Made by a program: the position numbers and the translations under genes. A model generated the notes under the pieces. That model worked only from the letters and a program-made list of their open reading frames with translations, ran no database searches and was not told the origin of the DNA. Of a stretch of DNA of 64,000 nucleotides, positions 10,888-19,685 are shown piece after piece. This DNA comes from Caballeronia glebae (GTDB lineage: Bacteria; Pseudomonadota; Gammaproteobacteria; Burkholderiales; Burkholderiaceae). The stretch covers positions 62,001 to 126,000 of the forward strand of contig NZ_FCOJ02000014.1 of assembly GCF_001545035.1 (NCBI RefSeq), read 5' to 3'. Position 1 is the stretch's first letter. The number at the start of each line of letters is the position of its first letter.

Positions 10888-11775
10888 ATGACAACACTAT
10901 CAACCATCCACCAGACGCTGCTGGCATTGCGCATCGATGAACCTTCGATGCTTTCCATCGACTGCGCAAGCGGCAATGTGCGCCTGCTGATCGACGAACT
11001 CGGCGGCGCGCCCGACGGCGTTCAGGTCGACCTCGAACGCGGACTGGTCTACTGGACCAACATGGGCGCGGACTACCACGCGGACGACGGCACCGTGGAA
11101 GTCGCCAATCTCGACGGCAGCGGCCGGCGCGTGCTCGTCGGTCGCGGTGCTATCAGGACACCGAAGCAGCTTTGTCTGGACCGCGCGGCCGGGCAACTCT
11201 ACTGGTGCGACCGCGAAGGCGCCGCCATCTGGCGCAGCGACGTCGACGGCGCAAATCTCATGAAGCTCGTCGATCGCGCAGTCGAGCCGGGCGGCAGAGA
11301 CGAGGTATTGAACCAGTGCGTCGGCATCGCCGTGGATCACAAACGCGGCATGTTCGTGTGGACGCAGAAAGGTCCGGCCAAGGGCGGCAAGGGACGCATC
11401 TTTCGCGCGGAGTTGGCCATGCGGCCAGGCGATTCCGCCGAGAATCGCAGCGACATCGAGATTCTGCTAAGCGATCTTCCCGAGCCCATCGACGTGGAAA
11501 TCGACGCGCAAAACGATCTGCTCTACTGGACGGATCGCGGCGCGGCGCCCGACGGCAATTCGTTGAACAGCGCGAAGATCACGGCGAGCGGACTCATCGG
11601 CCGCCGCGTGATCTGCACGGGCTTCAAGGAAGCGATCGGCCTTGCGTTGGACATTCCGAACCATTGCGCCTACGTGGCCGATCTCGACGGCGATGTCGTC
11701 AAGGTCGATTTCGCGAGCGGCGCCAAGGAAACGCTGATCAAAGAAGGCCGGATCACCGGCATCGCGCTGATTTGA
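10888..11775 (+). CDS. YWTD-repeat beta-propeller protein
   Basis: 295 residues built from about six repeats with YWTN, YWCD, FVWTQ, YWTD and YVAD signatures spaced by about 45-50 residues, each with preceding DLxxGxVYW-type strands. This is the YWTD beta-propeller fold known from LDL-receptor class B repeats and bacterial relatives of the SMP-30 type. There is no signal peptide, so it is probably cytoplasmic. It sits 17 bases after a dehydrogenase and its stop is one base from the CoA-transferase start, so it is made with both. It may be a lactonase-like or ligand-binding subunit, but metal ligands of gluconolactonases are not obvious and I do not assign a reaction. Confidence 0.75.
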   Translation: MTTLSTIHQTLLALRIDEPSMLSIDCASGNVRLLIDELGGAPDGVQVDLERGLVYWTNMGADYHADDGTVEVANLDGSGRRVLVGRGAIRTPKQLCLDRAAGQLYWCDREGAAIWRSDVDGANLMKLVDRAVEPGGRDEVLNQCVGIAVDHKRGMFVWTQKGPAKGGKGRIFRAELAMRPGDSAENRSDIEILLSDLPEPIDVEIDAQNDLLYWTDRGAAPDGNSLNSAKITASGLIGRRVICTGFKEAIGLALDIPNHCAYVADLDGDVVKVDFASGAKETLIKEGRITGIALI

Positions 11776-11776
11776 G

Positions 11777-13327
11777 ATGGTTTCGGCCACAAAAACACGG
11801 ATGAACGACATGCAAGCCGATCAATATCGAGTCGAGGCCGACATACGGCGCGCGCTCGCGAATCGCACCAAAAGCGACGATTTCGACATTCACAACCAGG
11901 TCGAAGCCGTACTGAACGGCATTGGCGCCTCGCTGAATGAATTCGGCGGCGAACTCAGTTTCTACGGCAAGGACCCGATTATCCCGAGCGTGCTGCGCTT
12001 CGGCGCGTTTTCCGCGATCGGACTCGCTGCCAAAGCCGCGCAGATGGCCTCCATCTGGCGCATGAAAACCGGGCAGACGCAGAACATCCACGTCGACGTG
12101 CGCAAGGCGTTGCGCCGCTTCGCCACCTTCCACGAAGGCACCCTCGAACTCATGAACGGTCTGCCCGGCAACATGGGCTCCGAGGGAGATACCGGCGTCA
12201 GCGCCAATTTCCATCTATGCAAGGACGGGCGCTGGGTGTTCTTCACCTGCAACTACCCGAAGCTGCGCAACACAGCGCTGAACCTGCTTCAGTGCCCGCC
12301 CGGCACGGAATCCGTGGCGAAGGCGGTCGCGTTGTGGAACGCCGCGGAACTCGAAGCGGCAGGCGGCAAGGTCGGCATTCCGTTGTACATGCTGCGCTCG
12401 CCGGAGGAGTTTCTCGAACTGGATGTGTTTCAGAAGGTCCTGAAGAACGAGCCGCTGATCTCCGTCGAGAAGATCGCTGACAGCGATCCGATCCCGTTCC
12501 AGCCGGGCGGCGACGTGCTGAGCGGCATTCGCGCGCTAGGACTCGGCCACGTGATCGCCGGCGCCGGCATGGGCCGCGCGCTCGCGCTGCACGGCGCGGA
12601 CGTGCTCAACATCTGGCGTCATACGGATTACGAGCACAGCCTGTTTCACTACACTTCGAACGTCGGCCTGCGGTCGTCCCGGCTCGATCTCGGCGATGAA
12701 AACGCGCGACGCACCTTCGCCGAACTGCTCGACGGCGCGGACGTGTTCTTCTCGAACCGGCGCTCGGGTTTCCTCGACCGATACGGCCTCGCGCCAGACG
12801 AAGTCTGCCGGAAGCATCCGGGGCTGATCAGCGCGACCGTGTATTTCAGCGGCCCGAGCGGCCCTTGGTCCGAGCGCGCCGGTTTCGACGTATCGACGGG
12901 CGCGTATGCCGGACCTTACTGGCTGGAGAGCCTGGGCGGCACCGACAGGCCGACGACCAAGCCGCACACGACGCCGCAGATTTCCATCATCAGCGACTAT
13001 GTCGTGGCATGGCTCTGCACCGTCGGCGTGATGCAGGCGTTGAAGCGCCGCGCGACGGAAGGCGGCAGCTACAAGGTCTCGGTGTCGCTGTCGCGCGCCG
13101 TGGCGTGGCTTATGTCGATGGGCGTATTCGATCAGAAATACGCGTATGAAACTGCAGGTTCCAGCGCCGAACACGCGTATGTGGCTCCCGATCCGCTGTT
13201 GGCGCAGACGCCCATGGGTTACTACAAGGGCGTCGCCGAGCAGGTTTATATGTCGCGCACGCCGGGTCGCTATCGCTTCCCGTTGAATCCGCTCGGTTCG
13301 TGTGCGCCGGAGTGGTTGCCGCGCTAA
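11777..13327 (+). CDS. Type III CoA-transferase (CaiB/BaiF family), extended
   Basis: 516 residues, about 100 more than ordinary CaiB/BaiF enzymes. The C-terminal part (about 240-510) looks like the main family domain: Rossmann start with GADVLNIWR, then RLDLGDENAR, DVFFSNRRSGFLDRYGL, GLISATVYFSGPSGPWSERAGFD and KVSVSLSRA. The N-terminal 230 residues resemble the far C-terminal portion of normal family members (KTGQTQNIHVDVRKALR and DGRWVFFTCNYPKL), so the order is partly duplicated or permuted. Such enzymes move CoA between carboxylic acids. The start could also be ATG 11801 or 11810; the ATG at 11777 follows the previous stop by one base. No substrate can be assigned. Confidence 0.85.
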   Translation: MVSATKTRMNDMQADQYRVEADIRRALANRTKSDDFDIHNQVEAVLNGIGASLNEFGGELSFYGKDPIIPSVLRFGAFSAIGLAAKAAQMASIWRMKTGQTQNIHVDVRKALRRFATFHEGTLELMNGLPGNMGSEGDTGVSANFHLCKDGRWVFFTCNYPKLRNTALNLLQCPPGTESVAKAVALWNAAELEAAGGKVGIPLYMLRSPEEFLELDVFQKVLKNEPLISVEKIADSDPIPFQPGGDVLSGIRALGLGHVIAGAGMGRALALHGADVLNIWRHTDYEHSLFHYTSNVGLRSSRLDLGDENARRTFAELLDGADVFFSNRRSGFLDRYGLAPDEVCRKHPGLISATVYFSGPSGPWSERAGFDVSTGAYAGPYWLESLGGTDRPTTKPHTTPQISIISDYVVAWLCTVGVMQALKRRATEGGSYKVSVSLSRAVAWLMSMGVFDQKYAYETAGSSAEHAYVAPDPLLAQTPMGYYKGVAEQVYMSRTPGRYRFPLNPLGSCAPEWLPR

Positions 13328-13340
13328 GCGCTTCTTTGGA

Positions 13341-13392
13341 CGCCGCGCCCGTCATCTCGCGCCAGTTCGAGGGCGAGATGACGGGCGCGGCG
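13341..13392. terminator. Perfect 20-bp inverted repeat after the CoA-transferase
   Basis: Bases 13341-13360 and 13373-13392 are perfect reverse complements (20 of 20) around a 12-base loop, starting 13 bases after the stop codon. No T run follows on either side, so it is either a factor-assisted terminator, an mRNA-stabilising end or a binding site. Confidence 0.6.
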
Positions 13393-13473
13393 TGACCCGG
13401 AACCACGCATCCTTGCTGCCCGCCAGCGAATTTTTCGCATTCCCGCTAGAGTGCGGAAGTCTCTATCCACTTT

Positions 13474-13947
13474 ATGTCACGCAAGATCGTCATGAGGAAT
13501 GCTTCACGCTTCGGTCGGATTGTTTTCGCGATGGCGTCCGCCGCGTCCGCCGCGTCCGCCGCGTCCGCCGCGCTCGCCCACGCCCGGCCACTCGATGCGC
13601 AACTCGACTGCAAGTCGACGCCGCACGCGTTCATCGCGCCGCTTCAGGATGACAATCTGCTGGAAAGGAAAGCGATGCGCGTCGAGCCGAACTCGATCAA
13701 CGCGTTCCGGCCGGTGAAGGGCGCGACGCTGACGGCTTTTGGTTTCAAGGTCTACGCGCTGGTGGCGTACCAGAAGGACGACCCGCTCTTCAAGCAGGGC
13801 AAGGGCGAGCCGATCGGAGATGCCGCTTACGGAGCCGTCGTCTGGGGCGGCGACGACGAAGTCGAGCAGAAGGTGCGCGACGCGGGCAGCGACGCGGTGG
13901 TACACCACGTCGCGCCCTTCGTCACGGCGATTTTTTGCAAGCCGTAG
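13474..13947 (+). CDS. Exported hypothetical protein with repeat-containing signal peptide
   Basis: 157 residues. Basic N-terminus (MSRKIVMRNASRFGR), then a hydrophobic Ala/Ser stretch encoded by a 9-bp tandem repeat, and a likely signal peptidase site around ALAHA-RPL. The mature part is about 115 residues with two cysteines and no family I recognise; it contains FGFKVYALVAY and GDAAYGAVVWGG. It is probably a periplasmic protein. No clear ribosome-binding site precedes ATG 13474; ATG 13492 is an in-frame alternative. The stop codon is directly next to the stop of the convergent phnW gene, with no intergenic base. Confidence 0.7.
   Translation: MSRKIVMRNASRFGRIVFAMASAASAASAASAALAHARPLDAQLDCKSTPHAFIAPLQDDNLLERKAMRVEPNSINAFRPVKGATLTAFGFKVYALVAYQKDDPLFKQGKGEPIGDAAYGAVVWGGDDEVEQKVRDAGSDAVVHHVAPFVTAIFCKP
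13534..13578. repeat. 9-bp tandem repeat in a signal-peptide coding region
   Basis: Four perfect copies of GCGTCCGCC (13534-13569) and a fifth with one change (GCGCTCGCC) encode repeated Ala-Ser-Ala in the hydrophobic core of the signal peptide. Copy-number change would keep frame and only alter core length. Confidence 0.85.
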
Positions 13948-15012
13948 TCAACGCAGCAACGCCACGAACGACGATATCAGCCGATCCATGTCGTTCGCGT
14001 CGAGCGCGCCCATCGTCGAAATGCGGAACAATTCCGTCGACAAACCGCCCTGCCCCGCATAGATCACGAAGCCTTTGGCCTTGAGCGCGTCGTGCAGCGT
14101 TTCATACGTGACGCCCTTCGGCAGCCGGTACGCCCGCAACACCACCGACGACTCTGCCGGCGACAACGCGCTTTCGATGCCGAGCGCAGCCAGCCCCGCG
14201 CGCACCTGCTCCGCAAGCTTCGCATAACGCTGATGCCGCGCGCGCCAGCCGCCTTCTTCCTCGAACTCGCGCAGCGCTTCGACGAGCGCGTAATACGCGT
14301 GCACGGAAGGCGTGAACGGCGTGCTGCGCGCATCCTGCAACTTCGCGAGACGCGCGATGCCGAGGTAATACGTGCGGCTCGCGGCCTGCGCCAGCGCATC
14401 GCGGCGTGCGATGACGAACGCCGCGCCCGGCACGCCATGCAGACACTTATTCGCGGTCGCGGCGATCGCGACGATGCCGCCGCCGTCGAAATCGATCGCT
14501 TCCGCGCCGAAGCTGCTCACCGCGTCGAGCAACAGGCCGATGCCCCGTTCCTTGCACGCACGCGACAGTTGATCGATCGCGTTTAGACGGCCCGTCGTCG
14601 TTTCGTGATGGATGATCGCGACATTCGTGAACTTCTTCGCGTCGAGCAGGCCGATGATCGCTTCGATGTCCGGCGCCTGCATCCACTCGTATTTCACGAC
14701 TTCGTGGTCGATCCCGTACTGCTTCGCGATCTGCGCGATGCGGTCGCCATACACGCCGTTTTCCACGACGAGCAGCCGCCCGCCCTCCGGCACGAGTCCG
14801 GCGATCATGCTTTCGACGGCGGCGGTGCCGGAGCCGGTCATCAGCACGGCGCTCCACACGGCGGGGTCGAGCGCGTAAGCGGCGACGAGGCGCTTACGCG
14901 CTTCGTCCTGCAGATCGAAAAACTCCGGCTCGCGATGGCACAGGTCGGTTTGCAGCAGGCTCCGGCGCACGCGTTCGCTCAGCGTGACAGGGCCCGGATT
15001 GAGCAGCAGCAT
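13948..15012 (-). CDS. phnW: 2-aminoethylphosphonate-pyruvate transaminase
   Basis: 354 residues of the PLP aminotransferase class V family: [15 protein letters not shown] at the N-terminus, MTGSGTAAVESM binding the PLP phosphate, DAVSSFGAE with the PLP-pyridine Asp, and TANKCLHGVPG with the Schiff-base Lys. It interconverts phosphonoacetaldehyde and 2-aminoethylphosphonate (AEP) with alanine/pyruvate. PhnW is often catabolic, but here it is the last gene of a biosynthetic run after PEP mutase and phosphonopyruvate decarboxylase, and no phosphonoacetaldehyde hydrolase is nearby, so the direction is toward AEP. Its ATG overlaps the TGA of the decarboxylase gene by one base, which implies coupled translation. 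Confidence 0.95.
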   Translation of the reverse strand: MLLLNPGPVTLSERVRRSLLQTDLCHREPEFFDLQDEARKRLVAAYALDPAVWSAVLMTGSGTAAVESMIAGLVPEGGRLLVVENGVYGDRIAQIAKQYGIDHEVVKYEWMQAPDIEAIIGLLDAKKFTNVAIIHHETTTGRLNAIDQLSRACKERGIGLLLDAVSSFGAEAIDFDGGGIVAIAATANKCLHGVPGAAFVIARRDALAQAASRTYYLGIARLAKLQDARSTPFTPSVHAYYALVEALREFEEEGGWRARHQRYAKLAEQVRAGLAALGIESALSPAESSVVLRAYRLPKGVTYETLHDALKAKGFVIYAGQGGLSTELFRISTMGALDANDMDRLISSFVALLR

Positions 15013-16169
15013 CAACGGCCTCCTATGTGTTGTTGCAAACGGGCGCGCACGTCCTCGGGCGTGATCTTCGGACGTGGCAAGTCGGCGGGCGTGCCGGTTT
15101 TGATCGATAAACGCGCGAAGCGCACGCCGTCGACATCCCGCGCTTCGAAAAGACGATCGATCACGGCGATGTCGTCGCCGTCGAGCGCGAGCGCGTACCC
15201 GCACGCCGCTGCGATCGACGCGAAATCGACTTCGCGCGACACGGTGGCCTGGCCGCCGGTCGATTCGTGCGCGCCGTTGTCGAGCAGCACGTGAACGAGA
15301 TTCGACGGGCCGTATGCGCCGAGCGTCGCGAACGCGCCCATGCGCATGAGCGCGGCGCCGTCACCATCGAGCGCGACGACGGTGAGATCCGGGCGCGAGA
15401 GCGCGAGGCCCAGCGCCATCGAAGTGACGCAGCCCATCGAGCCGACGAGGTAAAGCTGGTTCTCGCGATCGTCGATTGCGTACAACTCGCGGCCGCAGAA
15501 ACCCGTCGATGCGAGCACGACCGTCGAATCCTTCGGCGTATTGGCGACGACCTTTTGCAGCGCATCGTGCCGCGTGACGCGCTCGCCTTCGAAGCGCCGC
15601 ACACTCGCGGGATGCGCATTGGCGCGCACGCCCGACAAGCCGGTCTTCTTCAGCTCATAAGGCGCGACGCTGCCCTTTTGCATGACAAGCGCATACGGGC
15701 GGCCGGTGGTGTCCATGTATTCGGTCGCGCGATCGAACGCCGGGCCGATCTGGTCGGCTTCCGTGGGGAACAATTCCCACGGAATTTCCATCGTTTCGAG
15801 CATTTGCGGCGTGATCGGGCCCATCAGCGCGTGCTGCGGCTCGTCATGAACGCCAGGCTGACCGCGCCATGTGACGATCAGCAATTGCGGCAAACGAAAC
15901 GTCCACGTGAGCGAAGTCAGCGGGCTCACTGCATTGCCGAGACCGGAGTTCTGCATCATCGCAATGCCGCGGCGTTTCTTGTCTCCGCCCAGCGCGACGC
16001 CCGCGATCAGCGCGACCGCGTCGCCCTCGTTCGCCGCCGACACGTAATGCAGCGACTCGTCCTGCAGCACGTAGTTGATGAAAGGCGTGAGATACGAGCA
16101 CGGCACGCCCGCGTACCAGTCGAAACCACGCTCGCGCGCGGCCTCGACGAACTGGGCGGCCTCAATCAC
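15012..16169 (-). CDS. aepY: Phosphonopyruvate decarboxylase
   Basis: 385 residues, thiamine-diphosphate dependent. The Pyr domain carries the conserved Glu48 (ANEGD) and the PP domain has GDG (269-271) with the matching Asn298, the metal/TPP-diphosphate motif. [11 protein letters not shown] is typical of phosphonopyruvate and sulfopyruvate decarboxylases. It removes CO2 from phosphonopyruvate to give phosphonoacetaldehyde, pulling the unfavourable PEP mutase reaction forward. The start is GTG at 16169 with a GGAG eight bases upstream, and it overlaps the end of the PEP mutase gene by eight bases. Neighbouring PEP mutase and transaminase genes make phosphonopyruvate rather than sulfopyruvate the substrate. 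Confidence 0.95.
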   Translation of the reverse strand: MIEAAQFVEAARERGFDWYAGVPCSYLTPFINYVLQDESLHYVSAANEGDAVALIAGVALGGDKKRRGIAMMQNSGLGNAVSPLTSLTWTFRLPQLLIVTWRGQPGVHDEPQHALMGPITPQMLETMEIPWELFPTEADQIGPAFDRATEYMDTTGRPYALVMQKGSVAPYELKKTGLSGVRANAHPASVRRFEGERVTRHDALQKVVANTPKDSTVVLASTGFCGRELYAIDDRENQLYLVGSMGCVTSMALGLALSRPDLTVVALDGDGAALMRMGAFATLGAYGPSNLVHVLLDNGAHESTGGQATVSREVDFASIAAACGYALALDGDDIAVIDRLFEARDVDGVRFARLSIKTGTPADLPRPKITPEDVRARLQQHIGGR

Positions 16170-17859
16170 GCGCGTTCTCCGCGCCTTCCGAGCCGATCGG
16201 CGTCTGACCGTGCGCGAAATCCCCCGCGCGACGGAAATCGTCGAGATCGTTCACGCCGCGCCAGTGGCCGTGCACGTATTGCACTTCGATCTTCTGACCA
16301 TCCGCGATCAGCGCGTTGAGCAGCGCGGCCGTGTCGAGCTTGTCGAAATCGGCGCGCTGTTGCAGCGTTTCGAGCGTCGCAAGCAGGCGTCCACGCGCAC
16401 CGGCGCGCACCTTCACGAGACCCATCCAGCGGCCTTGCGGCGCGCGTCCGCCCGCGAGCGACTGCCCCGCGCCGACCACACTTTCGAGCCACACTTTCTG
16501 GCCGAAGAGCGCGCGGTCGTCGGCAGTCGAGCAGTACGCGAAGTCGGTCGCGGCAGCGCCCGCTTGCGGCGTCTGCGACGAATCGACGACAACGCAGAAG
16601 TCGCTATCCGACTCGGTCAGATCGCGCAGGATGTAGCTGCGGAACAGCAGATCGCCGTAGGAAATCACGGTGTCGCCGTTCATGTGCTTGACCGCGCACG
16701 CGAGCGACGCAAGTTCGCCCGTGGTTTCGTGCTTCTCGTTGACGACGAGGCGAACGCCGCCCTTATCGATCGCATCCGCGCGATAACCGCCCACGACGGT
16801 GATGTCGTTGATGCCTTCCTTCTTGAACGCCTCGACGAGATGGCGCAGAAGCGGCTTGCCGGCGACCGGCAGCATCACCTTCGGACGATCTTCGGTCAGC
16901 GCTTCGAGGCCCGCGCCACGGCTCGCGGCCAGCACGATCGCGCTGCGCTTTTCGTTGGCCGCGCTCAGATAGATGTTCTCCGCTGCGGAGTATTCGTCCG
17001 CGTCCTGCAGACGGAAGATTTCGTTCACCGACGCAATACGGTCTTCCACGTTGACGAGCGTCTCGCTGTCGTGAATTTCCTTTGCGATCGCCTGCATCGC
17101 CGAGACGGAGCCGCGAATCAGATGGTTCGCCCAGATCACGCAGCTGATGCCGGCCTGACGGAACGCATCGGTCGGCGTGCTGTAATACTTCGTCGGCACG
17201 ATGACGAGCGGACCGCGACCGGCCCATTCGCGCGCGAACGTCAGAATTTCGTCGGGCTTCGACAGCTTGCTGTGGATCAGGATCGCGTCCGCGCCCGCCT
17301 GGCGATAAGCCTCGGCGCGCTTGAGCGCCTCTTCCATGCCCCAGCCGGCGATCAGCGCTTCGACGCGCGCGACGATCGAGAAATTCGGATCGCTCTGCGA
17401 ATCCTTGCCCGCCTTGATCTTGCCGCAGAACTCGTCGATATCCGCGAGCGGCTGCGCTTCGCCGTTGATGAAGCTGTTGGTCTTCGGAAACTGCTTGTCC
17501 TCGATGCACACGCCCGCGATGCCGCGCTGCTCCAGCTTCCTCACCAGACGCCGCACGTTGTTGAAGTTGCCGTAGCCCGTGTCGCCGTCGAGCAGAATCG
17601 GCAGATCGCTCGCGTCGGCCATGAATTCGAGGTTGTCGACGACCTGCGTCCAGCTCGCTTCGTTGTTGTCGCGCACGCCGAACTGCGCGGAGATCGACAG
17701 GCCCGAGCCCCAGATCGCCTTGAAGCCCGCTTCCCGCGCGATGCGCGCCGAGATGCCGTTGTGCGCTTCCATCAGGAATTCGAGGCGATTGCTTTGCAGC
17801 ATCTCGCGCAGGCGCAGAGTGCGCGAGTAACCAACCGGGATTTGTGTGAGTGCGTTCAT
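16162..17859 (-). CDS. aepX: Phosphoenolpyruvate mutase fused to a nucleotidyltransferase-like domain
   Basis: 565 residues in two domains. Residues 1 to about 290 are a PEP mutase/isocitrate-lyase-family barrel with [10 protein letters not shown] (89-98) and the diagnostic [10 protein letters not shown] motif (120-129), so it rearranges PEP to phosphonopyruvate, the committing C-P bond step. Residues about 306-550 are a nucleotidyltransferase fold, but its signature loop reads LAASRGAGL instead of LAAG-x-G-x-RL, so the Gly and Arg that hold the NTP phosphates are changed. The domain may be impaired or use another ligand. A separate intact nucleotidyltransferase is encoded just upstream. The ATG at 17859 overlaps the stop of that gene by four bases. 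Confidence 0.94.
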   Translation of the reverse strand: MNALTQIPVGYSRTLRLREMLQSNRLEFLMEAHNGISARIAREAGFKAIWGSGLSISAQFGVRDNNEASWTQVVDNLEFMADASDLPILLDGDTGYGNFNNVRRLVRKLEQRGIAGVCIEDKQFPKTNSFINGEAQPLADIDEFCGKIKAGKDSQSDPNFSIVARVEALIAGWGMEEALKRAEAYRQAGADAILIHSKLSKPDEILTFAREWAGRGPLVIVPTKYYSTPTDAFRQAGISCVIWANHLIRGSVSAMQAIAKEIHDSETLVNVEDRIASVNEIFRLQDADEYSAAENIYLSAANEKRSAIVLAASRGAGLEALTEDRPKVMLPVAGKPLLRHLVEAFKKEGINDITVVGGYRADAIDKGGVRLVVNEKHETTGELASLACAVKHMNGDTVISYGDLLFRSYILRDLTESDSDFCVVVDSSQTPQAGAAATDFAYCSTADDRALFGQKVWLESVVGAGQSLAGGRAPQGRWMGLVKVRAGARGRLLATLETLQQRADFDKLDTAALLNALIADGQKIEVQYVHGHWRGVNDLDDFRRAGDFAHGQTPIGSEGAENARD

Positions 17860-18644
17860 TGTTGCGAGGCTCCTGCAAACTGACGCAGCGCGTGCAATTG
17901 CGGCAACACTTCGTCGGCCGCGCGCTTCACGTCGTTCGTAAAATCGATTTCGATCCACGGTGCGCCGGTGACATCGGCGATATCGAACACGTGGGACTTT
18001 TCAAGCAACAGGTCGCGCACTGCTTCTTCGTGCGGCATCTTCGCGCGGCCGGTCGCGACGTAGTCGGCGCAGATTTCGGCGAGGCGCGTGGCCGTTTGCT
18101 GATCGAAGCGGAAAAAGCCGACCGATTCGCCGATGGTGTCGTACTTCAAACCCGCCGCGACCTGCTTGCGCAACTCGACCGGCACGCCATTATCGACGCA
18201 CAGCTTCACCGGCTCGTCGCCCGCTTCGAAATCGCGGTCGATCAACAGGCGGTTCACCGAGCCGCCCGCGACGAGCGGCTCGAAGATCCGTTCGTCGTAG
18301 AGCACGTCGGCGTCCATCAGCAGGACGTCGCCGCCGCGCGTCATCGCGTCGCGCGCGGTGTGCACGGACAGCACGCTGCCGAGCGTGAACGCCTCGTTGA
18401 CGACTATTTCGGTCTTCGGCTTCCATTCGATCGCCGCGAGTTCCGCTTCGATCCGCTCGCTTTTGAAGCCGGTCACGACGACGACTTCATCGACGCCGGC
18501 GGCCTTCAGGAAATGCAGATGACGTTCGAGCAGCGAGACGTCCCCGGACGTGTCACCGAACCGCAGCAGACATTTCGGCTTTTGCTGGCCTTCGGGCTGA
18601 ACAAGGCGCAAGCCCATCCCGGCCGCAAGAATAATTGCGCGCAT
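17856..18644 (-). CDS. Sugar-phosphate/phosphonate nucleotidyltransferase
   Basis: 262 residues with an intact nucleotidyltransferase signature LAAGMGLRL (6-14) and KPKCL (22-26), a metal-binding MDADVLYDE segment near 112 and a late [13 protein letters not shown] segment. This is the family of CTP-dependent cytidylyltransferases that activate phosphocholine or, in phosphonate pathways, 2-aminoethylphosphonate (PntC type). Expected reaction here: CTP + AEP to CMP-AEP + PPi. A good AAGGGA ribosome site precedes the ATG. It overlaps the PEP mutase start by four bases. The product would be a donor for the CDP-alcohol phosphatidyltransferase at 20491. Nucleotide preference is inferred, not shown. 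Confidence 0.88.
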   Translation of the reverse strand: MRAIILAAGMGLRLVQPEGQQKPKCLLRFGDTSGDVSLLERHLHFLKAAGVDEVVVVTGFKSERIEAELAAIEWKPKTEIVVNEAFTLGSVLSVHTARDAMTRGGDVLLMDADVLYDERIFEPLVAGGSVNRLLIDRDFEAGDEPVKLCVDNGVPVELRKQVAAGLKYDTIGESVGFFRFDQQTATRLAEICADYVATGRAKMPHEEAVRDLLLEKSHVFDIADVTGAPWIEIDFTNDVKRAADEVLPQLHALRQFAGASQQ

Positions 18645-18668
18645 GGTTGTGTTCCCTTCGTGGGTGGG

Positions 18669-19685
18669 TCAGTCGATATCCGGCACGCGCGCGAGACGGC
18701 GGCGCTGCCAGCCTTTTTCAACGAAATGCAGATAGACAATGCCCGGCACGCCGAGCAGCAACTCGCGCGCGCGCTTGGCGAGCGACAGCGCGAGCGCCGC
18801 CTCGGGCGGCAAGCCGACGATACGCGCGAGCAGCAGATAACCCCCTTCCTGCACGCCGAGCGAGCCGGGAATAGCGAAGGCCGCCCCGCGGATCGCCTGG
18901 CCGAGGCTTTCGAGCAGCAACGCTTCCGCCCAGCCGACCGGATGGCCGAGCAGTTGCAGCAAGAACCACACTTCGCCCGTGCCGACGATCCAGCCGATGA
19001 AACTCAACCCGAAGCTCGACGCCACCTTGCCGCGCTCGCGATACATCTCGTGGACGGCGGCATCGACGGCTTCGGCGCGCGTGACGAGCGACGACCAGTC
19101 GCGCTTCGCCGAAAATTTCGCGGCGATGCCCGACGCGAAACGCATCGCGCGGCCGAACAGGCCGCGCCGCTGCGCAAGATAGAAACCGAAGATCATGAGA
19201 CCGATCACGCCGATCACCACGAGCACGGCGATCGTCACGGTCGATGACGAGCCGCCCGCCGCATAGCCGGTCAGGAGCACAACGCCGATCAGCGCGAAAA
19301 TTAGTTGCGCGACGGTCTGCATCGTCGTGCTGACGGTGATGACCGCGGCCGCGTCGCGCGCGCGCATGCCGCGCTGCGCGAGATAGCGGACCATCAGCAT
19401 CGGCCCGCCGATCTGGCCCGCGGGCATCAGACTATTCACCGATTCGCCGGCCCAGCGCGCGAGCAACGCGTCGCGCAGGGAAACGTCGCGCTCTTTGCGG
19501 GAGAACAGCACGCTGATCGCGCCGGCATCGATGAAAAGCGGCGCGAAGTGAAAGGCCGCGACCGCGACCAGGCCCCAGCCGGCCGCGGCCAGCGTCGATG
19601 CGACCGAGCCAAAGCCTTGCCAGCCGAGCAGCGCGATGAACAGCACCACGCCGACCGACAGCAGAAATGTGCCTGCGCGGCTCAT
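18669..19685 (-). CDS. Lysylphosphatidylglycerol synthase transmembrane-domain family protein
   Basis: 338 residues with about eight hydrophobic helices (for example 4-24, 35-55, 124-146, 154-176, 226-245). Segments SLMPAGQIGGPMLMVRYL and AFAIPGSLGVQEGGYLLL are hallmarks of the UPF0104/LPG_synthase_TM family, to which HpnL and the flippase half of MprF belong. There is no catalytic aminoacyltransferase domain. In this operon, beside a CDP-alcohol phosphatidyltransferase, it is a candidate lipid transporter/flippase for the product. The ATG overlaps the stop of the oxygenase gene by four bases, and 24 bases separate its end from the nucleotidyltransferase. Confidence 0.87.
   Translation of the reverse strand: MSRAGTFLLSVGVVLFIALLGWQGFGSVASTLAAAGWGLVAVAAFHFAPLFIDAGAISVLFSRKERDVSLRDALLARWAGESVNSLMPAGQIGGPMLMVRYLAQRGMRARDAAAVITVSTTMQTVAQLIFALIGVVLLTGYAAGGSSSTVTIAVLVVIGVIGLMIFGFYLAQRRGLFGRAMRFASGIAAKFSAKRDWSSLVTRAEAVDAAVHEMYRERGKVASSFGLSFIGWIVGTGEVWFLLQLLGHPVGWAEALLLESLGQAIRGAAFAIPGSLGVQEGGYLLLARIVGLPPEAALALSLAKRARELLLGVPGIVYLHFVEKGWQRRRLARVPDID

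Noticed and set aside
13948..17859. Phosphonate degradation reading of phnW and its neighbours
   Set aside because: PEP mutase and phosphonopyruvate decarboxylase run toward synthesis, and no phosphonatase, phosphonoacetate hydrolase or C-P lyase gene is present.
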